Positions 13,060 through 24,844 of a DNA stretch of 64,000 nt are shown here, piece after piece; positions within the stretch are counted from its first letter, which is position 1; each line of letters opens with the position of its first letter. The position numbers and the translations under genes were made by a program. Origin of the DNA: Microglena sp. YARC (taxonomy: Eukaryota > Chlorophyta > Chlorophyceae > Chlamydomonadales > Chlamydomonadaceae); NCBI GenBank assembly GCA_022414725.1, contig CM039464.1, positions 54,230,268-54,294,267 on the forward strand. Direction: 5' to 3'. Below the pieces are notes generated by a model. That model saw only the letters and a program-made list of their open reading frames with translations. It had not been told where the DNA came from and ran no database searches.

Positions 13060-14335
13060 TACGTCCACCGAGGTAGTGGCACAGGGCGCTATGCACTGAA
13101 GTGAGAGTCCCGCCGCCCCTCGACCCCCTCCCCCATCCCCATCCCCCCACTTACAGACCCAACACGCAACACACAAACACAGACAACACACAACTGACAC
13201 ACCAACATATACAACACATCACTGTCTGCGCGCGCCACCAATTCCAGGTAGTGGCCAGGGCTATGGCTGAGTGAGAAGCCTAGTGAAGAACTCCAATACC
13301 TCTCACCCTGGCACTACAATACATATATACGACACATTACAAGCACAGAACCACTGGACCGTCAGTACTACATCCTTATCTTAGAAACGACGACCCAGCG
13401 CTCGCGACCCACTGTCACATTAACTCAGCACCACCGCCCACCCTCTTAAGCGCCGCGCCAGGTAGTGGCCAAAGTTATTGCAGGCTGAGTGAGAATGCTA
13501 GTAACCACCCTCCACCACTAGTTGTCCACTCCCGCATACTATTTTTCGAAGCAGCACGCAACACTCATATATTGGACAAAAACGCACATCATCTCCTTCT
13601 TCTCCTCAACACATGTACGAATGGAGAGTGATGGTGATACACACACCACACACAGGAGGCACACCTACAATGCAAGACTTTCACAACCGCGTCGACCCCA
13701 GTGGTCTGGAGGGTCCGCACAACAGGGTGAGGTACGTTTAAAAACGAACCACCGTCCACGCTGGGGGTCTGCGGTTCCGATACTGATATTCAGGGTACGT
13801 GGCCAGCTCTGACGCAGGCTGAGTGAGAAGCTGAATGGCCCCACCCCCACCCTACCGCTACGAATCATACACATTACACACAAAGATAACAAGGTCGATT
13901 GTGTTTCACGATAGACCACCTACTTAAGACCCACTTTCACATGACAGTGCATCGAGACAAGACCACCCAGTAGATACCACTCAGCATTACAGCACCACCT
14001 AAAACAACCTCTACGCGCCAGGTAGTGGCCGAATCTATCTATTATGCAGCTGAGTGAGGAAGCTAGTGAACCCCACTCGCCGCCATCTCTGCGGTGGCGA
14101 TTCGTTCTCCCTTCGACCACCCGCGCGGCCCGCACGTACATACACACACATGGTGTAGAACCAGCGAGTCGGACCGGCAGTGGTTACACGATCATCCCAC
14201 GTACAAATAAATGCTCAAGACACCACCCGACCAACTCAACATTAACAGCGAACCACTACACATCTCTTCGTCTGGCCCTTCTCCACCAGTTAGTGGGCCA
14301 GGCCTTATGCACGCTGGAGTGAGAAGCTAGTGACT
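13060..14335. repeat. Degenerate satellite-like array
   Basis: A module reading AGGTAGTGGCC followed 20-30 bp later by GCTGAGTGAGAAGCTAGTGA occurs at about 13068, 13243, 13458, 13793 (partial), 14018 and 14284. Spacing varies between about 175 and 335 bp and the filler is A/C-rich. The copies differ mostly by small indels. It could be a real satellite or a poorly polished repeat next to the gap. Confidence 0.6.
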
Positions 14336-15723
14336 CTCTATGCTTGTGCAATCACCTGGTGGACTTTTTCACCGATAACTATGTCCGGTTTAGTCTCGTG
14401 AGTGTTCTATTCTAAGTCCGAAGTGTCAGCTTTGAGGTGAGTTGAGTATCTGCCTCAAGTTGCCGTGGTGTGGCTAAGTATCTATGTATCTAGGTTATTG
14501 TAGGTCGATTGAGTTTGAATGAGTATTCGAAAGTATCAGGTATTAAGATGGTGACTCCTTAAGTGCTTGCCATCGGCTCTGGTCGACTACGACTATTGTC
14601 TCGTGAGTATAATATCTTTAAGTTGCAGTGGTTCATTGAAGCGTCGATTGAATAATCTCAGTGCTAAGTCTCGAAGTACTAGGTATCTGCATATGCGTGA
14701 GTATCCTAAGAACCTGGGGTTGGTAATGACTTGTGCGCTGTTAAGCCATTCAGAAGGCACTGTCAGGTTCCGACTATGATACTTATTGTGAGATCTTTCT
14801 AGGATATGCAGAGGTTCTATTATTTGTAGTCTTAATGATCATAGTCGATTGCGGCTGGATGTGTAGGCGAAGTCTAAATACAATGATATGTATATAAATA
14901 GTCGATGATGTGGAATAAATATATAGATCGAGGAAGGTTGAGTGAGTATCTTCTGACGTTCTAGGAGGTTTTAGTATTGTGTGAGTATCTAGCAGAACCA
15001 GAGGTTGAGTGAGATATCTTCTGAGTACTCACATAATGATATACGAAGTTGAGTGGGGTCTAATGTTATCAACTGACAGATGTGATAAGACGAACCGCGG
15101 AGGTGGCGCAGGGTAGAGCAACCCCTTGAAGAAATAGCATCCAGCAGGTGTTGTTTGCTGACGTCCCCGGGACTTACTAGTCGCGTTGGGCCACGTCGGT
15201 GACCACGGGTGTCATCGGGCAATAGTACCATTTTGGTATATACTAGATGCCGATGGATCGGCGGTTCGAGATCCTCTTCGGATACTTACGATTCACGGTT
15301 CCTTAATCTCCACCGACCCACCGTGGCCCGTCCTGTAGAGAATCATCCGCGACATCATCGGATGTTCAGATTTGTCCATTTTTGTTCAATTTATTTGGTA
15401 TCTAAGTTCCAGGGGATTCTGGTTGCCCAATTATGTTATTTTCGTATAACCATTGGCACCGTAGCCATTCCCACCAAGAAAGCCTCCTTAACTAATTTCA
15501 TTGTTCCAAACCCAATGCCTCCTAACAACCCATCCTTTATGAATGATGCTTATAAAAATATAAGAGCTCACGACGATAAAAACACCTGCCCGTGCTTTCC
15601 ACACCTTCCGATTAGTTTTTTGTGTGCACGCGTCACATACATGAGGCGAACTCGGTGTGATCACAGTGCGCACGCTTTTCCCCCCTCCACGGACCCTCCG
15701 CGTTCGGTGTGAGTGTGTGGTTT
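14336..15723. other. Repeat-like sequence without a recognisable gene
   Basis: From 14340 to about 15030 the words GAGTAT, GTTGAGTGAGTATC and TCTAGG recur without a fixed period. From 15240 to 15720 the composition is more ordinary, but no protein motif or RNA gene could be supported. Confidence 0.4.
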
Positions 15724-15752
15724 ATGGGGGGGGGGGGGGGGGGGTGGGGGGG
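15724..15752. repeat. Poly-G run
   Basis: About 19 G, a T, then 8 G. Such runs cluster on this side of the gap (also near 12690 and 7757) and mark unreliable consensus. Confidence 0.8.
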
Positions 15753-15981
15753 GCTATGTGAGAATTCGTCATGCTTTTTTGGTGTGGTTCGGTGGTAATG
15801 GCGTGTGGGTGGGGGGATGTTCAATATTCGTTTTTTTTTTTTTCTGGTTACAATCTCCGAAATAGGTTTGTGGCCAAACGGCCAAACTGGGCTATGTACT
15901 AATACAACTGGTGCAATACATTACATAGGCCTGGCCATGTCTACAATCCATCGGGGCGGCTGAATCGCCCACGGCTCGCGT

Positions 15982-16981
15982 NNNNNNNNNNNNNNNNNNN
16001 NNNNNNNNNNNNNNNNNNNNNNNNNNNNNNNNNNNNNNNNNNNNNNNNNNNNNNNNNNNNNNNNNNNNNNNNNNNNNNNNNNNNNNNNNNNNNNNNNNNN
16101 NNNNNNNNNNNNNNNNNNNNNNNNNNNNNNNNNNNNNNNNNNNNNNNNNNNNNNNNNNNNNNNNNNNNNNNNNNNNNNNNNNNNNNNNNNNNNNNNNNNN
16201 NNNNNNNNNNNNNNNNNNNNNNNNNNNNNNNNNNNNNNNNNNNNNNNNNNNNNNNNNNNNNNNNNNNNNNNNNNNNNNNNNNNNNNNNNNNNNNNNNNNN
16301 NNNNNNNNNNNNNNNNNNNNNNNNNNNNNNNNNNNNNNNNNNNNNNNNNNNNNNNNNNNNNNNNNNNNNNNNNNNNNNNNNNNNNNNNNNNNNNNNNNNN
16401 NNNNNNNNNNNNNNNNNNNNNNNNNNNNNNNNNNNNNNNNNNNNNNNNNNNNNNNNNNNNNNNNNNNNNNNNNNNNNNNNNNNNNNNNNNNNNNNNNNNN
16501 NNNNNNNNNNNNNNNNNNNNNNNNNNNNNNNNNNNNNNNNNNNNNNNNNNNNNNNNNNNNNNNNNNNNNNNNNNNNNNNNNNNNNNNNNNNNNNNNNNNN
16601 NNNNNNNNNNNNNNNNNNNNNNNNNNNNNNNNNNNNNNNNNNNNNNNNNNNNNNNNNNNNNNNNNNNNNNNNNNNNNNNNNNNNNNNNNNNNNNNNNNNN
16701 NNNNNNNNNNNNNNNNNNNNNNNNNNNNNNNNNNNNNNNNNNNNNNNNNNNNNNNNNNNNNNNNNNNNNNNNNNNNNNNNNNNNNNNNNNNNNNNNNNNN
16801 NNNNNNNNNNNNNNNNNNNNNNNNNNNNNNNNNNNNNNNNNNNNNNNNNNNNNNNNNNNNNNNNNNNNNNNNNNNNNNNNNNNNNNNNNNNNNNNNNNNN
16901 NNNNNNNNNNNNNNNNNNNNNNNNNNNNNNNNNNNNNNNNNNNNNNNNNNNNNNNNNNNNNNNNNNNNNNNNNNNNNNNNN
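15982..16981. other. Assembly gap of exactly 1000 N
   Basis: Exactly 1000 undetermined bases, a conventional placeholder. Its true size is unknown, and the join between the host-like left part and the virus-rich right part rests on scaffolding and not on sequence. Confidence 0.99.
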
Positions 16982-17255
16982 TCAAAACGATGCTGTCAAT
17001 CTCTGGAAGTGTTCTTCCAGAAGGCTGACAAGGCTTGATGCGAAAGAAGAAGCTGATGTTCCTTCCGCCAATACAAAACCCTACGCTTGACTTACGAGCC
17101 AGAGCCATGAACGCGCTGCACTCTTGCACTGTGCAAACAACTACAGCAGAACAGCTAAGACTGTACAAGTTGTGCAGGTTCGAATCTGAAACTTGAGAAC
17201 GTTGTCTGCGATTGTTGTAAAAAACATAACCATAATAGTTCTTCATCGTTAGCAT
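16982..17255 (-). CDS. Hypothetical protein, 3' end lost in the gap
   Basis: An ATG at 17255 opens 91 codons with no stop before the N gap. The translation includes NNRRQRSQVSDSNLHNLYSL, a hydrophobic SCSAVVVCTV stretch and SVGFCIGGRNISFFFRIKPC. It looks like ordinary protein sequence and not repeat, but I recognise no family. It could belong to the viral block or to the host. Confidence 0.4.
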
Positions 17256-18450
17256 CAATCACACTATGTCCTCATCTCGGAGGCCGTCCGCGCATGATCC
17301 CTGACACGCGAGCCCACCCCGCCGTGTTTTTGTAACGGTTTCCTGCAGCATTCATTCTCCTTGATGCACCTTTGCAGAGAATAAGAAGCAGACTAGCTGT
17401 TCCCCATACGCGACCGGTCTGCTGTTGAGCGTCGCCACCTGGAGCGTATTTGATATCCACGATCTTTAAGTCGACTTCATGTCATGAAGTCCATGTTATC
17501 CACTTTCATCTTCGATCGCGTATTTCTAAGAAAAACTTTCGTCGCGCAGATTGATGTATTTCCGTATGAATCAAACGTATTCGTTGAAATAGCGATACCG
17601 GCACTCTAGCATCAAGAAGACATCAACGTAACCCCTTGCTTGAATAGGTATAGTCGCTACTTCATGTCGCGAACAGAATCCCATCCAAGATCGACATGAA
17701 GTCTGCCGTCTTCAAATTGAACAACACCAACGAAGACTTCTTTTCAAGTTCTTCGAAACTTGAAGTTGATCCTACACAGTTAAGACTCCCAAAGTCTTTA
17801 TGTGTTCATGACTGGGCGATGTGTTGAAACTGTTTTGCTTCGATATCTCTCTCCCTTACCATCTCTCGATCCACGTCCCCCCCCCATTCCCCACCACAGC
17901 TGAAATGCAGCCGCGCTCAAATTCGCTTGAAGAGTAGAGACGCAGGAAATCCACTTACACTGATTCAAATCGCATCCAGAAAAAGAAACCGGCAGCTGCT
18001 GGTGGACATCTCGAGTTGTGCGCCTCCATGTCCAGGAACGGACATGCTCTCGTACTCCCTCGAGAGCGTCCGACGCAGTCATTCAAATCGGAATCCCACA
18101 ACTCCACCACACTCCCTTGGCGGACGCGAACAAAGTCCGATGATATCATTCTCCCCGCGTATAATACCGCGTCACTAGTGGATCATGGCACACTTGTCCA
18201 CACACGACTCGTATCGACGCTTGCGCCGTCAACACAGACAATACGGAAACCGCCGAACGCGCTCGCCAATGTCGTTCCTGCGAATGCCCCTATCACCCTA
18301 TGCTAAACTTATGTGCAGTGCTGCCTATAGAATAGGAGTTTGAGAGAGGTTTCGTGGGAGCGCGAACGTAGAAGAAGAAGGAATTAGACATCATGAGAGC
18401 GTAAATGCAAAGAATGACGAAGAATTTAAAAGTGGAATGGAACACTTAAA
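17256..18450. other. No recognised gene; possible decayed coding stretch on the minus strand
   Basis: Between about 18310 and 17945 the minus strand translates with one interruption into protein-like sequence (GAFAGTTLASAFGGFRIVC, then VRVRQGSVVELWDSDLND). No family is recognised. A near-palindrome GACTTCATGTCATGAAGTC lies at about 17473, and its half-sites recur around 17660-17700. Confidence 0.3.
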
Positions 18451-18479
18451 ATGACACTTGTTGAACGAAATGTGTAAAT

Positions 18480-20134
18480 TCACTGATCTTCCAATCCCGT
18501 GGTCAGCGGCAAACCCACTTCTGGACAAGCAGAGATTGTATTTCACGCCCGAAGGAGGCGAACATCTCATACACAAACGGAACCAAGCTCATTGCTTTTC
18601 CACCCAACCGCTTCATCTGAGCTTTTGTAAAACCTATCGACGCGATGAATGTCTTGCAAGGAGCGTGAGGGAACAGGCGAGGGGGGCGGCGGCAGTTCAC
18701 TAGGTATACGCAGTCGCAAAACGATCGGCATCTTCTCGCGGTCGATAAGTCTCGCAAGACTCGTTCCTCGGACATGGGCCAATACCATAAGCGCACGCCC
18801 TTAGCCCCCCCGCGACCTGTGCGGCCCACACGGTGCGCCAACCTGCGCGTTGTCAGGAGCAATCCCGAGCTGAAGAACAAGCGTCACCCCCGAAAACCCG
18901 TCGAGTCCCCTAGCGAAAACGTCGGTGGCCACTATAGCTCAAGTGTTCGCATTCTTGAATTCCGAGGACAGCGCGACTACGCTGTCCCTGAGAGAGACGC
19001 GAGTGAATCTCTAACATACCTCGTGCCAGCATCCTTTATGAACGCAAAAATGGGACGCCAGTGTGGACGTCCCATCGCAGCGGTCGGAACGAAGATAACG
19101 TAAGACCATCCTTTTCGGCTATGGAATTCCTCGCGTATGACAGCACCATTTGGTCTGCGCGGACGAGCACGCCTCCTGCTTCACATTCGCGTTGTGCTGC
19201 CGCCTCCGGCAGATCCTTGAGCCTCGCTCGCCCCCGCGTTCAAGAAGGTGTCGTCCCCCTTTAGAAGAGACCTGGAAAGTTCCTGCACGTCCTTGGACGC
19301 CGTGGCCGTAAACAACAACGTCTGTCTCTCGGATTGGCATGGCAGCGCCACCTTCATAACCACTGGTCTGAATCCTGGTCTAGCAGGCGGTCCACCTCGT
19401 CCAGCACTAGCACACGTCCGTGCTTTGCAAGCCCTTCGCTGAATCCAGGGGTGCTTTGCATGTGTTCCATGAGCCGGCCCGGTGTGACGACCGCAACATC
19501 CTCTCGCCCCGGAGTGCCGCATCGTTGAGTGCTGACCTGTCGCCTGCTGTAAACGGACGCCGCCCCACCAGCGCATGGACGCTCAGCGACTTAGGGCACC
19601 GAGCTAGCAGGCGCCTCGCCTGCTCTAGCGTTTGTTCTGCGAGCTCGCGCGCCAGCGAGACGATCACCGCTGCCACGAGGAGGTGTTTTTGTTGGGGACC
19701 CTGTTGCTACAGTATTCTTACTATCCAAGAGTCTCGTTAGAGCGGGAGGAGGAACCCGATTGTCTTGCCTGTGCCTGTGCCTCGCGCACGAGCATGTCAT
19801 GCCGTTTATGAGCGCCTGCATGTACATGGACTGAGCGGTAGACATCATCTTGTACTTGAAGTCATCGTGAAGGGATTCAAGAGCGCACTTGGAGACTCCA
19901 TCAAGATCCGAGAACATAGTGTGGGAGGCAAATGATGATGATGATGTCGCTCCATTTGTCCTAGCTAATGAAGCACCATTGGGCAATGGGGTCGCCTTAT
20001 TTGCATTTGTCTTTGCACGTGTTTTCTTCGGCACCGAGACTGCTGACTTTGGTACCGCTTTCTTTTTTGCCAACACGGGGGGTGCAGAAGCTTTACTGTT
20101 ATTCCGAGACGACCATGATACTTGTAATAATTGA
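18480..20134 (-). pseudogene. DEAD-box RNA helicase, frameshifted
   Basis: The motifs of a superfamily 2 DEAD-box RNA helicase appear in order on the minus strand but in different frames: basic Ser/Ala/Lys-rich leader, Q-motif-like region (about 19900-19820), Walker A GTGTGKT (about 19770), motif Ia ARELAEQT (about 19640), motif II as LVLDEVD (about 19405, DEVD instead of DEAD), motif III as FTATAS (about 19300), motif V VATDVFARGLD (about 18925) and motif VI HRVGRTGR (about 18840). These enzymes remodel RNA in ribosome biogenesis, splicing or organelles. At least four frameshifts separate the motifs. Whether it is host or viral is unclear: giant viruses carry such genes too, and it abuts viral genes. 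No ATG starts the leader, so the start is not resolved. Confidence 0.7.
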
Positions 20135-20264
20135 ACACATTATAAGAAAAAATCTGTAGTTTGGCTTTTGATTTTCCGAAAGAAACCACCTTAATCGTGC
20201 CTGTTTGCGTATTAAAGACGTCCTAGCTGTATATTGAACAGATAATAAGAAACTGAACTGTGCC

Positions 20265-20575
20265 ATGAGTCAAATGAGTAGTGGTGGGGGGGCTTTCGAT
20301 TTTTCCGAGATGCACAATGAGATTCGTCTTCAGTGTGTACGTGCGGACTTGACGTACATATTTTATATTTTCGACTCATTGGACGCTTGCAACGTTGAAC
20401 TGCACCCTCGGATTTCAGGGTGGAAAACGGATGTACAATGATCCACACGCGATGTACAGAGAATATCGAGCTCGTCATCCGAGAAATGAAAGCAACCCCG
20501 TATATGCTTGAGTTCATGCCCTACATCGACGATTACATGGCTTTGTCTTTTGAAGATACAAGTAACGCACCTTAG
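20265..20575 (+). CDS. Small hypothetical protein with one frameshift
   Basis: From ATG 20265 the frame runs 58 codons (MSQMSSGGGAFDFSEMHNEI onward) to a stop at 20441. A one-base shift there opens a second stretch containing IELVIREMKATPYMLEFM that ends at TAG 20575. Both halves look like one soluble alpha/beta protein of about 103 aa. No family is recognised. It lies 65 bp upstream of fibre gene 1, on the same strand. Confidence 0.45.
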
Positions 20576-20640
20576 GCCTATTTTAAAGATTATTGTTAGA
20601 AAAAACTGTGAGGAAAAACTGTACCTGTAAATTAAGAAGA

Positions 20641-23600
20641 ATGTTGATTAAAACTCTCAGATACATCCTCGCTTCATCACCATCAGAATGGTGCGTCGTC
20701 GAACGTCGACGTCCCGTTCATCCCGATGTTCGAGTCCGCCTACCCGTACATTTTGGGCATGCGCGCGCAGTCGGGCTCGGCGGCCGCCCCGACGGTCTCC
20801 TTCTCGAACGCGCCAGACACGGGTCTTTTATAAGTCCTGCGTCCGGAACCCTTGGGGTGGCGGTGGGAGGAAGCGAGATGCTGCGCGTTGTCGGACACCA
20901 CGGTCTCGCTTGCGGGCGACCTCGCGGTGGCATCGAACGTGGTTCCGCTCACGAACGCGAACGCAGTTCCTCGGGACATCCAACATGCGCTTCAAGAGGC
21001 ATGGGTCGACGCTCTCCACACGTCATCATCTTCATCTCATTCAAACTTCTTTTACTCCCTGTACATCAGGGACACGCCCGTGCTGGGCGCCGACGCCGTC
21101 GCAGTGCGCATCCGCGCTGACCCGGGTCAGGGCATCACGTTGGAGACCGCCGGCGCGGCGAACGTCCGTAGTGTCCGCCGCGGGAGTCAATGTGGAGTCG
21201 GACGGGCGCGTCCCCTTCTCGCGCCAGGCCCTCTGGGAAGAGTGGACATCCAGTCCATCGGAGCGGGGGGCACCGTGAATTTGGGTGCGCAAACGGAGGT
21301 GATGGTGACTGCGCCGCTCACGACGATTTCGACCGACTTGGTCGTGCGTGGCGACCTGACTGTTGAGGGCACCCAATTCACACTGAACACGCATACGGTG
21401 ACGTTGAAGGTCGATGACAACATTATTGTGCTGAACGCCGGAGAGGCGGATCGGGCGTCTCGAGTGGCGAGGCAGCTTCTCAGTGACAGGGGAGCCGCGC
21501 CCGATTTACTGCTTCTGTTCCGGGAGTCGGACAACGCCTTAGTCTTCGGTCCGCGAGGCGCACTCGAGCCCATCGCAACCGAGACCTTCTCGAAGAACGC
21601 GAACAACGTCTCCTCCGGAATACTTGCAGTTGCCATGGGCAGCACGGGCGTGTCCTCCAATACCGTACGGAGTGTTGTTTTGAGTGTTTCTCCCACGTTA
21701 ACGGGAAAACAAACTAACGTCGCATCCCTAACAACTTCAGGGACGTCGACGATCAATGGAGACATGACCTTCGGCACCGTAATGAATTTATACGTAAACC
21801 CTAATGATTCCGTGACCACTCCAGGGTGCTCTTGGAGCACGGATAAAAATACCGGAATGTATCTTGTTGCGGAGGATTCAATCGGGTTTTCTGTAGGCGG
21901 GGTAAATCGAGCAAGCATTAATTATACCGGATTGACTGTAGCTGGAAATATTGCACTCGGAACAGTGGGTACTCAGCTATCGGGAGCTGCGACCGACTCT
22001 GTATCAACGCCTAGTTTCAGTTGGACCGGTGACTTAACCACCGGGGTGTACAGAAGTGCTGCAGGAGCGGTCGGTATTACGACGACTGGCGTAAATCGAG
22101 CAATCATTAATTCTTCCGGATTGACTGTAGCTGGAAATATTGCACTTGGAACAGTGGGTACTCAATTATCGGGAGCTGCGACCGACTCTGTATCAACGCC
22201 TAGTTTCAGTTGGACCGGTGACTTAACCACCGGGGTGTACAGTAGTGCTGCAGGAGCGGTCGGTATTACGACGACTGGCGTAAATCGAGCAATCATTAAT
22301 TCTTCCGGATTGACTGTAGCTGGAAATATTGCACTTGGAACAGTGGGTACTCAGCTATCCGGCGCTGCGACCGATTCTGTATCAACGCCAAGTTTCAGTT
22401 GACCGGTGACTTGAGACCGGGATTACCGAAGTGCTGCCGGAGCGGTCGGTATTACGACGACTGGCGTAAATCGAGCAATCATTAATTCTTCCGGATTGAC
22501 TGTAGCTGGGGCTTTGAGCGCCAGCTCTCTATCTGGATCTTGTATCAATTCTGCTATAAATAGCACATCTAGTACAGTAGCTGCAAGTTCCGGTGCTGTA
22601 AAGTCAGCTTACGATTTGGCCAATTCGGCTAATAGCACTGCAAACCTCGCACTGCCAAGAGCGGGAGGAACCATTATGGGAGATTTAGTTCTTGGTACAG
22701 TTGGTACTCAACTATCCGGCGCTGCGGCCGACTCTGTATCAACGCCAAGTTTCAGTTGGACCGGTGACTTGAAGACCGGGATGTACCGAAGTGCTGCAGG
22801 AGCGGTCGGTATTACGACGACTGGCGTAAATCGAGCAATCATTAATTCTTCCGGATTGACTGTAGCTGGGGCTTTGAGCGCCAGCTCTCTATCTGGATCT
22901 TGTATCAATTCTGCTATTAATAGCACATCTCGTACAGTAGCTGCAAGTTCCGGTGCTGTAAAGTCAGCTTACGATTTGGCCAATTCTGCTAATTCTTTAG
23001 CAAGCACGGCCAACAATACAGCCAACAATGCTTTACCAAAGACAGGCGGAACGGTTACAGGGACCATTACCGCACCCAGTCTATCGGGATCCTGTATTAG
23101 CTCTGTTGTGAATAGCACATCGGGTTTCGTTGCCGCAAGCTCTGCTGCTGTAAAATCAGCTTACGATTTGGCGAATTTCGCTAACAATATGGCTAATAAT
23201 GCTTTACCAAAGAGTGGAGGAACCATTACCGGCGATATTGCGCTTGGTACTGTAGGTACACAACTATCAGGCGCCGCAGGAGATTCTATAACAACGCCTA
23301 GCTTTAGTTGGACCGGTGATTTAACGACCGGGATGTACAGAAGTTCTGCAGACGTAGTTGGTATTACTACAACTGGCGTAAGTCGATTACTTGTGTACTC
23401 TTCAGGGTTGCAAGTTATAGGAACCCTAAACGCAACTACTCTTTCTGGATCCTGTATTAGCTCTGTTGTGAATAGCACATCGGGTTCCGTGGCCGCAAGC
23501 TCCTCAGCGGTAAAAGCAGCCTACGATTTGGCTAACAATGCTAACAATACAGCCAATTCTGCTAATTCTCTCGCAAGTACTGCCAATAATACAGCCAATA

Positions 23601-24844
23601 ATGCTTTACCAAAGACAGGCGGAACGGTTACAGGGACCATTACCGCACCCAGTCTATCGGGATCCTGTATTAGCTCTGTTGTGAATAGCACATCGGGTTC
23701 CGTGGCCGCAAACTCCTCAGCGGTAAAAGCAGCCTACGATTTGGCTAACAATGCTAACAATACAGCCAATTCGGCTAATTCTCTCGCAAGTACTGCCAAT
23801 AATACAGCCAATAATGCTTTACCAAAGACAGGCGGAACGGTTACAGGGACCATTACCTCACCCAGTCAATCGGGATCCTGTATTAGCTCTGTTGTGAATA
23901 GCACATCGGGTTCCGTGGCCGCAAACTCCTCAGCGGTAAAAGCAGCCTACGATTTGGCTAACAATGCTAACAATACAGCCAATTCGGCTAATTCTCTTGC
24001 AAGTACAGCAAATAATACAGCAAATACAGAAAATAATACCGCAAATACAGCAAATACATTCGCAAATAACGCAAATAATTATGCAACTACAGCATATACT
24101 ACCGCAAATGCAGCACTACCAAAGACGGGAGGAACGCTTACAGGAAGATTAGACGTTAATGGAGCGCTACAAAATAATTATATTGCAGCTTTGACCAATA
24201 CATCTGGTCATGGCGTATGGATAAGTGCTACAGGAGGTAGAGCATTAACAGTTGACCGAGCGTACATGTTCCAACTAGCAACCTTTTATGACAGTGGGAA
24301 TTTGGCTGTCAGGGGTACTGTAAGTGGTGGTGGCGCAGATTATGCAGAATATTTTCAATGGGAAGACGGTAATACAATGCTACAAGACAGAATTGGATGC
24401 TCCGTTGTATTCGTAGACGGAAAAGACACAATACGTGTAGCAAAAACTGAAGATGATGTATCGAATATTATTGGAGTTATGTCAGCAAATCCACAATCGT
24501 AGTAACGATGCAATGGTCGTCGTGGCATGGAGTGTATTTAAGGGACGAATACGATCGCGTAATATTCGGCGATGTCCGATTTGCAACATGGACGGATTCA
24601 AATGGAAATCAAGTTCGACATAGACTTGACTTTCTACCGACAAACACAATCGTTCCAGATGAAGCTATTCTTTCATTAGAAAAAAGCCGAGTTATTAAAT
24701 CCTGATTATGACAAAAAATACACCATATATTAAACGCAAAGACCGCCCCGAATGGTAGTTATTGGTATCCTGGGACGAGTTCGTATTAGAAAAACGAGTA
24801 TAATTAATCCGAGATGGAAAATCATTCGAAATATAAACAAATGA
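20641..24844 (+). CDS. Tail-fibre-like protein 1 with C-terminal Peptidase_G2 autoprotease domain (frameshifted)
   Basis: The start at 20641 (MLIK) mirrors the MIK start of fibre gene 3. The N-terminal module is shared with that gene (MRAQSGSAAAPTVSFSNAPDTG, then QHALQEAWVDALH, ADPGQGI, GAGGTVNLGAQTEVM, LRVDDNII-like). The shaft is built of in-frame repeats: three 63-aa units from 21951, then about four 71-aa units rich in ANNTANSANSLAST. The end (24330-24842) has ADYAEYFQWEDGN, IIGVMSANP, WHGVYLRDEYDRVIFG and RKDRPEW, the signature of the IMC autoproteolytic Peptidase_G2 domain of phage neck and tail appendages. That domain trimerises the shaft and then cuts itself off. Frameshifts occur near 20830, 22400, 24500 and 24715. 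A role in host attachment is inferred. Confidence 0.75.
21951..22517 (+). repeat. 189-bp in-frame repeats in fibre gene 1
   Basis: TTGCACTTGGAACAGTGGGT-type starts at 21951, 22140 and 22329, exactly 189 bp (63 codons) apart. The units encode LSGAATDSVSTPSFSWTGDL and GVNRAIINSSGLTVAG. Copies are almost identical at the nucleotide level, implying recent duplication. The third copy carries deletions near 22400 that break the frame. Related units recur at 22690 and 23245. Confidence 0.9.
23448..24086 (+). repeat. 213-bp in-frame repeats in fibre gene 1
   Basis: GATCCTGTATTAGCTCTGTT recurs at 23448, 23661 and 23874, a 213-bp (71-codon) period, with a diverged relative near 23090. Each unit encodes CISSVVNSTSG, AAYDLANNANNTANSANS and LPKTGGTVTG. 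The Ala/Asn-rich part has the regular spacing of a triple-helical or coiled-coil fibre shaft. Confidence 0.9.

Noticed and set aside
15091..15300. tRNA-like A-box (TGGCGCAGGGTAGAGC) and B-box (GGTTCGAGATCC) words
   Set aside because: The boxes are about 160 bp apart and no acceptor or anticodon stem pairs; at most a tRNA-derived SINE remnant, which I could not support.
15921..17258. A long open frame across the gap
   Set aside because: It is open only because N bases cannot encode a stop. Only the right-hand part (16982-17255) is kept as a partial hypothetical.
21187..21918. Long minus-strand open frame opposite fibre gene 1
   Set aside because: Mirror of a biased coding strand; the plus frame carries the recognisable fibre blocks and repeats. 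The same applies to 22708-22926 and 23161-23478.
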